DNA of 64,000 nucleotides. Origin: Luteimicrobium xylanilyticum. Its GTDB lineage: Bacteria; Actinomycetota; Actinomycetes; Actinomycetales; Cellulomonadaceae. Of the stretch, positions 1 to 9,027 are shown in pieces. The notes under the pieces were generated by a model. The model saw nothing but the letters and a program-made list of their open reading frames with translations, ran no database searches and was not told where the DNA came from. Both the position numbers and the translations under genes were made by a program. How positions within the stretch are numbered: the stretch's first letter is position 1; each line of letters starts with the position of its first letter. The stretch lies in assembly GCF_009429125.1 (NCBI RefSeq), contig NZ_CP045529.1, positions 434,001 to 498,000 on the forward strand. The letters are read 5' to 3'.

Positions 1-218
1 AGGGCGACGATGCGGACGCGGTCAAGGCCGCGCACGAGAAGCTCGGCGCGTCCAGCCAGAAGATCGGCCAGGCGCTCTACGCGGCGGCCGAGCAGGAGCA
101 GGCCGCGGGCGACCAGGCTCAGGCCGACGCCGACGCGACCGCCGCGGCGGGCGCGGGTTCCGCGCCTGACGAGGACGTCGTCGACGCCGAGATCGTGGAC
201 GAGGACGAGAACAAGTGA
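1..218 (+). CDS. dnaK: DnaK (Hsp70) chaperone, C-terminal end only
   Basis: Only the last 71 codons lie in the window, read in the frame that begins at base 3 and stops with TGA at 216-218. The residues form a helical lid segment followed by an Ala/Gln/Asp-rich flexible tail ending EIVDEDENK, the acidic C-terminal signature typical of bacterial DnaK. DnaK is the ATP-driven folding chaperone of the cytoplasm. Its stop overlaps the GTG of grpE by four bases, so the two are translationally coupled. The substrate-binding and ATPase domains and the operon promoter, where HspR would bind, lie upstream of the window. Confidence 0.9.
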   Translation, partial: GDDADAVKAAHEKLGASSQKIGQALYAAAEQEQAAGDQAQADADATAAAGAGSAPDEDVVDAEIVDEDENK

Positions 219-865
219 CGGACCCGACCGGGACCCCGGGCGTGCCGGAGGAGGAGTCCTCCTCCGGCGCCCCGTTCCACTTCACCGACAAGCGCAAGGT
301 CGACCCGGAGACGGGCGAGCCGCGCCAGGCTGCGTCGTCGGGCACGCCCGACGGCGCAGCGCCGGGGGCCGAGGGCATCGACCACCTCGACTTCGAGCCC
401 CAGGAGGGCGACGCCCTCGAGGGTGTCGACACCGCGCTGGCTGCCGCGCAGTCCGAGGCGGCCGCCCACCTGGACGCGCTGCAGCGTGAGCGCGCGGAGT
501 TCGTGAACTACCGCAACCGCGCCAAGCGGGAGTCGGAGGCGGCGCGCTCGCGCGGCGTCGAGGACGTCCTGGTGGCGCTGCTCCCTGTGCTCGACGACGT
601 CGACCGTGCCCGCGCGGCCGGTGACCTCACCGGGCCGTTCGCCGCCATCGCGGACAAGCTCGACGGCGTCCTGGCCAAGTACGGCGTCGAGCGCTTCGGG
701 CAGGTCGGGGAGGAGTTCGACCCGAACCTGCACCACGCGCTCATGCACCAGGCCGACGCGGACGCGACCTCGACGACGATCAGCATCGTCATCGAGGCCG
801 GGTACAAGATCGGCGACAAGGTGGTCCGCCCGGCGAACGTCGCCGTCGTCGGGCCCGAGAACTGA
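215..865 (+). CDS. grpE: GrpE nucleotide exchange factor
   Basis: A 216-residue protein of the usual actinobacterial GrpE length. It has an acidic, disordered N-terminus of about 75 residues, then a long coiled-coil helix (around 85-120, containing [11 protein letters not shown]) and the C-terminal beta domain ending in a [11 protein letters not shown]-type strand, which is the family signature. GrpE dimers release ADP from DnaK. The GTG start at 215 overlaps the dnaK stop, and dnaJ follows after 43 bases, so this is one dnaK-grpE-dnaJ-hspR heat-shock operon. Confidence 0.95.
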   Translation: MTDPTGTPGVPEEESSSGAPFHFTDKRKVDPETGEPRQAASSGTPDGAAPGAEGIDHLDFEPQEGDALEGVDTALAAAQSEAAAHLDALQRERAEFVNYRNRAKRESEAARSRGVEDVLVALLPVLDDVDRARAAGDLTGPFAAIADKLDGVLAKYGVERFGQVGEEFDPNLHHALMHQADADATSTTISIVIEAGYKIGDKVVRPANVAVVGPEN

Positions 866-908
866 GCCAGAGGAAGCACACGATCGAGAAGACGAGGAGG
901 GAGACGCC

Positions 909-1907
909 GTGACCGGGCAGGACTGGTTCGAGAAGGACTTCTACGCGGCTCTCGGCGTCCCCAAGGACGCGGACGACGCCGCCATCAAGAAGGCGTACCG
1001 CAAGCTCGCGCGCCAGTGGCACCCCGACCAGAACCAGGGTGACGCGAACGCCGAGGCGAAGTTCAAGGAGATCGGCGAGGCGTACGCCGTCCTGTCGGAC
1101 CCCGAGCAGCGTCAGCAGTACGACGCCGTCCGGGCGATGGCGGGCGGCGGCGCCCGGTTCTCCGCGGGCGGCGCGGGCGGCGGCACGGGCGGTTTCGAGG
1201 ACGTGTTCGGCGGCATGTTCGGGGGCGGTGCCCCCGGCGGCCAGCGCACCCGGTACTCGACCGGTGGCGGCGGCACGGGAGGCTTCGAGGACATCCTGTC
1301 CGGCCTCTTCGGCGGCGGTGCGGCCGGCCCGTACGGGCGCCAGGCGCCGGTGCGCGGCCAGGACATCACCGCGTCGACGACGCTCGCGTTCCGCACGGCC
1401 GTCGAGGGGGCCGAGGTGACGTTCGACGTCGACGGCCGGTCCGTCCGGACCCGCATCCCCGCGGGGGTGCGCGACGGGCAGAAGATCAAGCTCGCCGGCA
1501 AGGGGCGGACCAGCATGACCGGCGGCCCCGCCGGCGACCTCGTGGTCACGGTCCACGTGACCCCGCACCCCGTCTTCTCGCTCGACCCGGCGAACCCGAA
1601 GAACCTGCGCATGACCGTCCCCGTGACGTTCCCCGAGGCCGCCCTCGGCACGACGATCGAGGTCCCGACCATCGACGGGCAGACGGTGCGGCTCAAGGTC
1701 CCGGCGGGGACGCCGTCGGGCCGGACGCTGCGCGTCAAGGGCCGCGGCGTCAAGACGGCGAAGGGCACGGGCGACCTGTACGTCACCGTCCAGGTCGCCG
1801 TGCCGCAGAAGCTCTCCAAGGCCGCGAAGCAGGCCGTCGAGGAGCTCGCCGCCCAGACGTCGGGCGACGACGTCCGCGCGGACCTCGCGCAGCGCGCGGC
1901 CCAGTGA
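909..1907 (+). CDS. dnaJ: DnaJ-family co-chaperone lacking the zinc finger
   Basis: 332 residues from the GTG at 909, which starts the J domain directly; an open frame extends further upstream but only as antisense-like arginine-rich sequence inside grpE. The J domain (about 9-75) carries the HPD motif (HPDQNQ) that stimulates DnaK ATPase. A Gly/Phe-rich region follows (about 80-150), then the two beta-sandwich substrate domains. There are no cysteines at all, so the four CxxCxGxG zinc-binding repeats of classical DnaJ are missing and the protein has the CbpA/DnaJB layout. It lies between grpE and hspR in the heat-shock operon. Confidence 0.93.
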   Translation: MTGQDWFEKDFYAALGVPKDADDAAIKKAYRKLARQWHPDQNQGDANAEAKFKEIGEAYAVLSDPEQRQQYDAVRAMAGGGARFSAGGAGGGTGGFEDVFGGMFGGGAPGGQRTRYSTGGGGTGGFEDILSGLFGGGAAGPYGRQAPVRGQDITASTTLAFRTAVEGAEVTFDVDGRSVRTRIPAGVRDGQKIKLAGKGRTSMTGGPAGDLVVTVHVTPHPVFSLDPANPKNLRMTVPVTFPEAALGTTIEVPTIDGQTVRLKVPAGTPSGRTLRVKGRGVKTAKGTGDLYVTVQVAVPQKLSKAAKQAVEELAAQTSGDDVRADLAQRAAQ

Positions 1908-1932
1908 CGGCGCTCGCGGGAGGAGGCCCGGC

Positions 1933-2340
1933 GTGAACGACGACGAGCCACGGTTCGTGATCTCGGAGGCGGCCGCGCTCGCGGGCATGCACCCGCAGAC
2001 GCTGCGCCAGTACGACCGGCTGGGCCTGGTGTCCCCGCGCCGCGCCCGCGGCCGGGGGCGCCGGTACTCCCCGCGCGACGTCGCGAAGCTCCGCGAGGTG
2101 TACCGCCTCTCGCACGAGGAGGGCATCAACCTCGCGGGGATCAAGAAGATCCTGGCGCTGGAGGAGCGCGTGGAGCGGCTCGAGGGCATGCTCGAGGTGC
2201 TCGCGCTCCGGGCCGACCCCGGTCGTCGGGTCTTCGCGGCGGCGTCGTCGGGCGATGTCGTGATCGTGCCCCGCGGGCGCCGGGCGAGCGTGCCCGAGGG
2301 CGAGGAGCGCGCGGCGCTCGTCCGCTGGTCGCCGTTCTGA
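1933..2340 (+). CDS. hspR: HspR, MerR-family heat-shock repressor
   Basis: 135 residues from GTG 1933, preceded by a GGGAGGAGG ribosome site. The MerR-type winged helix (about 8-75) includes the LRQYDRLGLVSP signature, then a leucine-rich helix (EERVERLEGMLEVL) for dimerisation. In Streptomyces and Mycobacterium HspR represses the dnaK operon through HAIR inverted repeats, using DnaK as co-repressor. Its place as last gene of dnaK-grpE-dnaJ supports the same feedback loop here. The C-terminal 40 residues are basic and less conserved. Confidence 0.95.
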   Translation: MNDDEPRFVISEAAALAGMHPQTLRQYDRLGLVSPRRARGRGRRYSPRDVAKLREVYRLSHEEGINLAGIKKILALEERVERLEGMLEVLALRADPGRRVFAAASSGDVVIVPRGRRASVPEGEERAALVRWSPF

Positions 2341-2389
2341 GAGGCGCGAGCCGCTCGCGTGAATAACGCAAGCAGAATGTGACGCAAAG

Positions 2390-2439
2390 ACATTTCGCAA
2401 TAGCACGGGTAAGGCAGTACTACCTTGCTGGCGAAATGT
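2390..2439. promoter_or_regulatory. Nested dyad upstream of the DUF1540 gene
   Basis: ACATTTCGC at 2390-2398 is repeated in inverted orientation as GCGAAATGT at 2431-2439. A second, smaller dyad (AAGG...CCTT around AGTACT, 2411-2426) sits inside it. The stretch is AT-richer than its surroundings and lies about 60 bases before the ATG at 2499, so an operator or promoter is likely. The regulator is unknown. Confidence 0.45.
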
Positions 2440-2498
2440 ATTTCCGGGGTTTAGCGTGGAGAGCGGAAGCCGCCCAGACCACACCCCCGGGAGAAGAC

Positions 2499-2807
2499 AT
2501 GGCCACGATGGAGATGCCTCGAGTCGCCGAGTGCACCGTGCTCGGCTGTTCCTACAACGACCACACCGCGTGCCACGCCGCCGCGGTCACGATCGGGGGA
2601 CGTGACACCGGCGAGGCCGAGTGCGCGACGTTCATCCCGCTCGACGTCAAGGGCGGGCTCCCCAAGGTCATGACGTTCGTCGGGGCCTGCCAGCGCACCG
2701 ACTGCACCCACAACGACCACCTCGAGTGCGGCGCGGCGTCCGTCCGCGTCGGCCCCGGTGCCGCGAGCGCCGACCACGCGGACTGCCTCACCTTCAGCCC
2801 GCGCTGA
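2499..2807 (+). CDS. DUF1540 cysteine-rich small protein (two repeats)
   Basis: 102 residues from the ATG at 2499, chosen because GGGAGAAG lies just upstream and the first cysteine motif follows at once; an open frame upstream reads through the promoter. Two similar halves are visible: CTVLGCSYNDHTACHA with a later AECATF, and CQRTDCTHNDHLECGA with a later ADCLTF. Each thus has four cysteines plus conserved Asn-Asp-His, the DUF1540 pattern, which is presumed to bind metal. The function is not established. It stands alone between hspR and a convergent gene, with its own dyad-bearing promoter. Confidence 0.75.
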   Translation: MATMEMPRVAECTVLGCSYNDHTACHAAAVTIGGRDTGEAECATFIPLDVKGGLPKVMTFVGACQRTDCTHNDHLECGAASVRVGPGAASADHADCLTFSPR

Positions 2808-2829
2808 CCCTCGACCGACCCCCCAGCAG

Positions 2830-2881
2830 CGCGCCCCGCGCTCGCCGCGACCCTCGCCGGCCGCGATGAGTGCGGGGCGCG
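2830..2881. terminator. Long-loop hairpin between convergent genes
   Basis: CGCGCCCCGC at 2830-2839 pairs perfectly with GCGGGGCGCG at 2872-2881. It lies between the convergent ends of the DUF1540 gene (2807) and the next minus-strand gene (2900). The 32-base loop is long and there is no T tract, so termination is inferred mainly from position. Confidence 0.4.
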
Positions 2882-2899
2882 TCGTCGTGCCGGGAGGTC

Positions 2900-3670
2900 T
2901 CAGGTGGCGGAGGCGCCCAGCAGTGCGGGGACGTCGTCGACCGACGGCGGAAGGCCCTCGACCCAGACGCGCGGGGGGCGCCGGACGACGGCCGACACGC
3001 CACGCTCCTCCGCGGCCCGGTCGACCGCGGTCCGGAGCTCGCGCACCCGTGCGCCGAGCTCGACGTCGCGCGGCACCAGTGCGGCGTAGACGCCGGGGCC
3101 GACCACTGCCATCGGGTGCCCGTCGCCGAACGTGTCCGCCATGACCTTGCCCATGGCGGCTGCGCGAGCCAGGCGTTGGAAGCGGGTGACCTGCGTGACC
3201 GCGACGTCGACGACGACGAGCGCGTGCGTGGCCGTCACGTCCTTTCCCTGACGTGCGGCCTCGCCGTAGGTCTCGCGCAGCCTCAGCAGGAGGTAGTCCA
3301 GCGTCGGCAGGCCGGACCACGGGTCCACCAGGCCGACGGGCGCCGGGGCCGTCTCGTTGCCGACGACCCACCCGACGCTCAGCGCCCGCAGCACCTGGGG
3401 CTCGACCTCGGCCCCGACCACGGCGTACAGGCACGTGATGTCGTCCATCGCCTCGCCGATGCCCACCCCGAGCCGGGCGCGAGCGCGTCCCAGCCTCTCC
3501 GCGGCACCGGTGACGTCACGCTGCTCGACGACCCCCTCGACGAGGGCGTCCACGGCAGGGTGGTACCAGTCGCCGTCGTGCAGCCAGACCGCCGCGAGGC
3601 TCTCGTCCCGCCAACGGTCGCGTAGACGCTGCGCGGGCGCCTCGAGCGGCGGCAGTCGTCCCAGGGTCAT
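2900..3670 (-). CDS. Protein with a degenerate GGDEF-like domain
   Basis: 256 residues. The first 100 residues are helical and unassigned (a run around WLHDGDWYHPAVDALVEGV). From about residue 115 the sequence DPWSGLPTLDYLLLRLRETYG matches the opening helix of GGDEF domains (usually D-L-T-G-L-x-N-R). The later FGDGHPMAVVGPGVYAALVP resembles the domain's second half, but there is no GGDEF or GGEEF active-site motif, so diguanylate cyclase activity is not expected. It may be a sensor or nucleotide-binding relic. It is transcribed divergently from the ECF sigma fusion gene, with 178 bases between, and might share regulation with it. Confidence 0.45.
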   Translation of the reverse strand: MTLGRLPPLEAPAQRLRDRWRDESLAAVWLHDGDWYHPAVDALVEGVVEQRDVTGAAERLGRARARLGVGIGEAMDDITCLYAVVGAEVEPQVLRALSVGWVVGNETAPAPVGLVDPWSGLPTLDYLLLRLRETYGEAARQGKDVTATHALVVVDVAVTQVTRFQRLARAAAMGKVMADTFGDGHPMAVVGPGVYAALVPRDVELGARVRELRTAVDRAAEERGVSAVVRRPPRVWVEGLPPSVDDVPALLGASAT

Positions 3671-3848
3671 GGAGATGAGACCGGCCCGGAACGGATCTAT
3701 GACGCGATGCGAGCGGGTGAAACGCGGGTGCCATGAACTTGCCGTTGTGCAAGGTCACGATTCGGGGTTTCGCCCGCTCCTGGCATGGTTACCGAGGGCG
3801 CGCAAGTTTACGATGTGGGAGCGTCAGAAGACTGGAGCAACACCCCGA

Positions 3849-6800
3849 ATGACGGCCCTCGACCCCGGTACTCCGGGCACGGCGAGCGACGCCGAGCTCA
3901 TCGCGGCAGTTCGTGCCGGGGACAAGCACGCCTACGGCGAGCTGTGGGAGCGTCACAGCGCCGCCGCCGCGGCCGTCGCGCGGCAGTACGTGCCGCGCCC
4001 CGCGGACGCCGACGACGTCGTCTCGGACGCGTTCGCCAAGGTCCTGTCGGTGCTGCAGTCGGGGGGCGGTCCTGACGTCGCTTTCCGGGCCTACCTGTTC
4101 ACCGTCGTGCGGCACACCGCGTACGGGCTGACGGAGGGCAGCAGGAGGCAGCGGCCTACGGACGACTGGGCGATGTACGAGTCGGCGTTCGGGCTGGCCG
4201 CGTCGACCGAGGAGCCGGCGCTCGAGGGCTTCGAACGGTCCGTCGTGGCGCGCGCCTACCGCGAGCTTCCGGAGCGCTGGCAGGCCGTGCTCTGGTACAC
4301 GGAGATCGAGAGCCTCACGCCCGCGCAGATCGCGCCCCTGCTCGGTCTGACGGCGAACGGCGTCTCGGCGCTCGCGTATCGCGCGCGCGAGGGGCTGCGG
4401 CAGTCGTACCTCCAGCAGCACCTCAACGGGTCCGCGGACGAAGGCTGCCGCGGCGTCAACGGGCTGCTGGGCTCGTACGTCCGCGGCGGTCTGGCGAAGC
4501 GAGAGACCGCGCAGGTGGAGACGCACCTCAGCGGGTGCGGTGACTGTCGGGCGCTCGTCCTCGAGCTCGGCGACGTCGCCCACGGCATGCGTGGTGTTGT
4601 GGCGCCCCTCGTGCTCGGGACCGGCGCGCTGGCGCTCGTCGGGCACGCGCTCCCGCTGGGTGGCGCGGTCGGCGGCGCCGGGGTCGCGGGAGGGGCGGCC
4701 ACAGGCACGGGCTCCGCGACCGGGACGGGAGTCGCGGCGGGCGCCGGGACGACCGGCGCGGGCGGCGCCGGGGCGAGCGGGGCCGCCGTGGGCTCGGGCG
4801 GTGCTGCGGCGAGCTCGGGCGTCGGTACGGGCGTGGGCGCCGCGGCCTCGGGTGCGAGCGCCAGCGGAAGCGCTGCCGCGGCCGGCGCGGGCGGCACGGC
4901 GACGGCCGGCGCGACCGGCCTCGGCGCCTTCTTCGCGGCCGCGCCCATCACCGCGACCGTCGTCACCGTCGGGCTGACCGCCGCCGTCGGCCTGGGCGTG
5001 GCGGCGGGGCTGGGAGCGTTCTCGCACCGCGGATCGCCGGAGGCCGCCCCGGTTCCCTCCGTCGAGGTGCCCCTCGCGTCAGCGACGGTCCCCGCGACGA
5101 CCGTTCCCGTCGTCGGGCCCGATACCCCGGACCTCACGTCGCCGACGACTGTCGCGCCCACCCAGCCGGCCGATGTGCCCACGACCGAGGTGACCGCACC
5201 GGTCGTACCGCCCGTGACGCTCCCGACGGCCACGCCCACGACGCCTCCGCCGGTCCCGACCCCGGCGAACCTCACGCTCGGTCTGGACAGTGCTCCCACG
5301 TTCACGGTGGGGTCCGCGACCCAGGTCGCGTTGACCGCCTCGAACAGCGGCGGGACCTCGGCGCACGACGTCGACGTGACGCTGCAGCTCCCGCAGTCGG
5401 TCGAGGCGAGCGGTGCGTCGCTCGCACCGTCGGGGACCGGCGGGTCCGGCGGAGGGCTCGCGGGCGGCGTCGTCCGTCTCGACGTTCCGGAAGGGACCTG
5501 CAGCGTGTCCCCGCCGTCGTCCCCGACGAGCGGATCGGCCGTGACGTGTCATCTCTCGTCGCTCGACCCCGGCGCGAAGGCCGGCGTCGTCCTCACCCTG
5601 ACGCCGCGCTCGCGCAGCTTCGGCGGGTTCGCGTGGGCGATCTCCGCCGAGGGCTACGCGGCACCGTGGACGGGGACGTGGACCCCCGAGGACACGACGG
5701 TCCACAGCGCCAACCTCGTGCCGTCGTCGGCGTCCGACGTGACGGTCGCCAACCCGGGCGAGGGCGACGTGACCTTCGGGCTTCAGAACACGGGCGACGC
5801 GGGCGTCCCGTCGAGCGCGACGGTCGCACTCGCCGTGCCCGACGGCGTCGAGGTCACGAGCCTGAGCGGCGGCGGTTCGTGGACCGCCGTCGACGGGACG
5901 GGCGGCACGGTGTGGCAGGTCCCGGCCGGGTTCACGCTCGGGAGCGGGGGGTCGACCACGCTCACGGCGCACGTGGTCGCCGACGGGCCCGGAGGTGCGA
6001 CCGGGACGGCCCCGGCGGGAACCGGCCGCGCGACCCTGGCCGTGCGGGGCGCGATCGCCGACAACACCACACCGTCCGTCTCCGAAGGGCTGACGGTCGA
6101 GCAGCCGTGGCAGGGCGCGGCGGCGGGGACCCCTGCGCTGCAGTGCGTCGGGCCGGACAGCGTGGGGAACGCGACCGTGACGGTCCCCGTCGCGAGCACC
6201 TCGGCGGCGGCGACGACGGCGACCGTGACCCGCGACGCCGTCCAGGGTGACGCGGGAAGGTCGGGGGCCGCTACGGGCTCGGGCTCGATCGACGTCCCGG
6301 TCACCTACGCCCCGGAGGCGTCGACCGGGCTCACGGTGACCTTCCAGCGGACCGTCGCCGGTACGGTCCGGACCTTCACGGTGCTGACGAGCTACACCGC
6401 CGACAGCTGCGCGCCCCGCCTCGCCGTCGCCGACGCCGACGCGCCGTCGGCGTCGCCCGTGGCTCTGGCCAACCCCGACACCACGACGGTCACCGCGGCT
6501 GTGACGAACACGGGGTCCGTGGCCGCCAGCGGGCTGACCGCCACCGTACAAGTCGTCGGCGGCGAGACGTACACGGTGGGTGGCGACTGGACCCAGGTCG
6601 GCGAGACCACCAACGGGGCCAGCACGTGGACGTACAGCGGGACCGTGGCAGCGAAGAACGGCCGCGTCGCGCTTCCGGTCGCGCTCACGACGACCGACGG
6701 GACCGCGGCGGGCACCGGCTCGCTCTCGGTCACGTTCGCACCGGCAAACCCCGACCCGACCGTCTCCGACCCGACCGTGACGTGGACGCAGGGCCTCACC

Positions 6801-8135
6801 GTCGAGGGCCCGTGGACCGAAACGACGCTGAGCGCCGATGCGGCGATGCAGTGCACGGGCTGGGAGCAGCCGGGCCAGGGGACCATCACCATCGACGTGC
6901 ACAACGGGTCCGCGGTGGCCGCCTTCAAGGCCGGCGCGGACGGGGCCGACAGCGTGACCGTCGGACCGGGCGACTCGGAGCCCCTTGTCGTGCCGGTCAC
7001 GTACCAGCGGCACGGGTGGCACCACGCCCGGTCGGGGTCCGTCGACGTGACCCTGACCCGCGACGGGCGGACGACGACGCGCACGGTGAGCTACGTGCAG
7101 CAGCCGTGCCCCGGCAAGCCGGTGCTCGACGCTCACGACGGCGCGGGCGCGAGCGCGACCAACCCCGGTCACGTGACGGTGTCGGCGTCGGTGACGAACG
7201 ACGGCACCGCCCGGGCGCGTGACGTCGTCGCGACGCTCGACCTGCCCACCGGTTACACGGTGGACGACGTCGGCGGCGACTTCCATGGCCGCGGCCGCTC
7301 GATCGTCGCCGACCGGTCGCTCGCGGTGGGCGACACCGCGACGCTGACGCTCGACCTCACCGTCGACGTCGACCGAACCGCCGGTGCGACCGACATCGTC
7401 GGCGTGACGTTCGACGCACGTCGAGCAGATCCGTCCGACCCGGCGACGATCCAGGTCGCCACGGAGGCGCGCTGGCCGGTCGACGCGACCGCCGCCGCGC
7501 AGTGCGACGGCACCGTCACGGCGACGCTGACCAACGGTTCCGCGAGCGACGTCTCGGCCACGGTCGACGGGACGACCGTGACCGTGCCGGGCAACGGGAC
7601 GCAGCAGCTGACCGTGCGCGCGGACCGTCGTCACCACGTCGTCCAGGCCGGTTCGGTGCACGTCACGTTCCGGCACGACGGGTTCACGACGACGCGGGAC
7701 GCCGCCTACGACGCGCCCGACTGCACCCACCCGGCGGCGTCGGTCGCCTCGGTCGGCGACTGCACCTTCGACCAGGGGACGCAGCAGTCGTCGGCACCGG
7801 TCGCGATCCTCCTCGACAACAGCAAGTCGGCCGTCGCGGTCTGGTTCCGGGTGTCGGGCGGCGACGGAGTCCTCGTGCAGGCCGGCGACACCGCCACGGT
7901 CCAGCGCAGCGTGGGTGAGCAGGACGCCGTCTTCACGGTGCGGGCGGCAGGGCAGACGTTCACGCTGCCGGTCGACGGCGTCCAGTGCGTCCCCGAGTTC
8001 CACCCGTGGCGCTGGTACGACCGCGGCGACCGGGTCACCGACGGCAGCGACGTCTACGTGTCGACACGCCACCAGTTCGCCGTCGCCGACCCGCACACGT
8101 GGGTGGGCCACTTCACCTGGCAGGCCGAGGACTGA
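3849..8135 (+). CDS. ECF sigma factor fused to anti-sigma zinc finger, membrane segment and exported carbohydrate-binding region
   Basis: 1428 residues from ATG 3849 (GGAG at 3834); ATG 3813 would add 12 residues. Order: sigma-2 (about 15-90), sigma-4 helix-turn-helix (about 125-185, LTPAQIAPLLGLTANGVSALAYRAREGL), and a zinc-finger anti-sigma segment with HLSGCGDC preceded by a cysteine (about 195-235). Then come a Gly/Ala-rich stretch, a membrane helix (about 356-392), a Thr/Pro linker, and some 950 residues of repeated beta-sandwich modules resembling DUF11/CARDB. The last 45 residues (PWRWYDRGDRVTDGSDVYVS) look like a CBM5/12 chitin-binding module. The sigma part would be cytosolic and the rest outside. 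Actinobacterial ECF53-type sigma factors share this plan. Release of the sigma domain, perhaps by proteolysis after ligand binding, is inferred. Confidence 0.85.
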   Translation: MTALDPGTPGTASDAELIAAVRAGDKHAYGELWERHSAAAAAVARQYVPRPADADDVVSDAFAKVLSVLQSGGGPDVAFRAYLFTVVRHTAYGLTEGSRRQRPTDDWAMYESAFGLAASTEEPALEGFERSVVARAYRELPERWQAVLWYTEIESLTPAQIAPLLGLTANGVSALAYRAREGLRQSYLQQHLNGSADEGCRGVNGLLGSYVRGGLAKRETAQVETHLSGCGDCRALVLELGDVAHGMRGVVAPLVLGTGALALVGHALPLGGAVGGAGVAGGAATGTGSATGTGVAAGAGTTGAGGAGASGAAVGSGGAAASSGVGTGVGAAASGASASGSAAAAGAGGTATAGATGLGAFFAAAPITATVVTVGLTAAVGLGVAAGLGAFSHRGSPEAAPVPSVEVPLASATVPATTVPVVGPDTPDLTSPTTVAPTQPADVPTTEVTAPVVPPVTLPTATPTTPPPVPTPANLTLGLDSAPTFTVGSATQVALTASNSGGTSAHDVDVTLQLPQSVEASGASLAPSGTGGSGGGLAGGVVRLDVPEGTCSVSPPSSPTSGSAVTCHLSSLDPGAKAGVVLTLTPRSRSFGGFAWAISAEGYAAPWTGTWTPEDTTVHSANLVPSSASDVTVANPGEGDVTFGLQNTGDAGVPSSATVALAVPDGVEVTSLSGGGSWTAVDGTGGTVWQVPAGFTLGSGGSTTLTAHVVADGPGGATGTAPAGTGRATLAVRGAIADNTTPSVSEGLTVEQPWQGAAAGTPALQCVGPDSVGNATVTVPVASTSAAATTATVTRDAVQGDAGRSGAATGSGSIDVPVTYAPEASTGLTVTFQRTVAGTVRTFTVLTSYTADSCAPRLAVADADAPSASPVALANPDTTTVTAAVTNTGSVAASGLTATVQVVGGETYTVGGDWTQVGETTNGASTWTYSGTVAAKNGRVALPVALTTTDGTAAGTGSLSVTFAPANPDPTVSDPTVTWTQGLTVEGPWTETTLSADAAMQCTGWEQPGQGTITIDVHNGSAVAAFKAGADGADSVTVGPGDSEPLVVPVTYQRHGWHHARSGSVDVTLTRDGRTTTRTVSYVQQPCPGKPVLDAHDGAGASATNPGHVTVSASVTNDGTARARDVVATLDLPTGYTVDDVGGDFHGRGRSIVADRSLAVGDTATLTLDLTVDVDRTAGATDIVGVTFDARRADPSDPATIQVATEARWPVDATAAAQCDGTVTATLTNGSASDVSATVDGTTVTVPGNGTQQLTVRADRRHHVVQAGSVHVTFRHDGFTTTRDAAYDAPDCTHPAASVASVGDCTFDQGTQQSSAPVAILLDNSKSAVAVWFRVSGGDGVLVQAGDTATVQRSVGEQDAVFTVRAAGQTFTLPVDGVQCVPEFHPWRWYDRGDRVTDGSDVYVSTRHQFAVADPHTWVGHFTWQAED

Positions 8136-8147
8136 CCGGCGTCGGGG

Positions 8148-8825
8148 TCAGGCGTGCAGGACGACCTCCGCGGCCGTCGCGAACCGGTAGCCGACGCCGC
8201 GGACGGTCGTGATGACGTGGCCGATGTCGAGCTTCTCGCGGACCCGACGGACGTGGACATCGATGGTCCGTGTGCCCTCCCTGACGGCGTCACGGCCCCA
8301 CACGGTGTCGAGGAGCTCGTCGCGGGTGACGGGGCGCTCGGCCGACCGGGCGAGGTGGACGAGGAGCTCGAACTCCTTGTACGTGAGGTGGACGGCGCGG
8401 TCGTCGACGGTCACGGTCCGCGACCGGGCGTCGATGACGAGGCGCGGCACGGCCTGGATGTGGGCGAGCCGCTCGCGGAACGCCGACACGTCGTCCTGAC
8501 GGAGGGCGGGCGCGGGCTCGGCGCGCGGCAGGCTGCGAGCCGGCGCGGCCGCGGGAGCTTCGCTGCGGGCGGGGCTCGCCGGGACGTCGGTCTGCCGCCG
8601 GCGCGTGGGGGCGAGGGTGCCGCCGTCGGCGAGCCGCAGCGCGGTGTAGGTCTCGGCGTCGGGCAACCACTCACGCGCGAACTCGCTGAGGGTCTCGGCG
8701 AGCTCGACGAGCTCACCGCTCCGATGGGTGGCGCGGGGGTCGACACCGACGTACAGCACGAAGCCGGGCGGCGTCGCACGGGTGCTGCGCTGGGTGGTGG
8801 GACGGGAGTCGGAGACGAGCGTCAT
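8148..8825 (-). CDS. Orphan winged-helix (OmpR/PhoB-type) transcriptional regulator
   Basis: 225 residues. The C-terminal 95 residues are a complete OmpR/PhoB DNA-binding domain: LTYKEFELLVHLARSAERPVTRDELLDTVW, then RTIDVHVRRVREKL and TTVRGVGYRF. The N-terminal 125 residues are not a receiver domain: the phosphorylatable aspartate pocket is absent, and part is Pro/Ala/Arg-rich linker. No histidine kinase is adjacent. Such solitary regulators are common in actinobacteria and respond to unknown signals. The gene is convergent with the ECF fusion, ending 12 bases from it, and lies downstream of upp on the same strand, separated by two strong hairpins. Confidence 0.8.
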   Translation of the reverse strand: MTLVSDSRPTTQRSTRATPPGFVLYVGVDPRATHRSGELVELAETLSEFAREWLPDAETYTALRLADGGTLAPTRRRQTDVPASPARSEAPAAAPARSLPRAEPAPALRQDDVSAFRERLAHIQAVPRLVIDARSRTVTVDDRAVHLTYKEFELLVHLARSAERPVTRDELLDTVWGRDAVREGTRTIDVHVRRVREKLDIGHVITTVRGVGYRFATAAEVVLHA

Positions 8826-9027
8826 GGCTGAACCTCGGGGTGCTGCCGGGCCTGGTGGCCCGGGGCGGGCGTCTGGGTGCGTCGTGGGACGCGTGGTGCG
8901 CGGGGTCGCCGGAGGCGAGAGTCAGGCGCAACAACAGACGCGGTAGCACCGAGGCATGCCGACGGCAGCGCTCAGGGGCGCTGCGGGGGTCGGCTGCTCG
9001 TTCACAGTGGCAGAGTCGCACGTCTCA

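Noticed and set aside
2900-3670. Active diguanylate cyclase
   Set aside because: The GG(D/E)EF active-site loop is missing.
5079-8111. Open minus-strand frame of about 1010 codons opposite the sigma fusion
   Set aside because: Arg/Gly/Val-rich low-complexity sequence with no domain; a usual shadow of GC-rich coding DNA.
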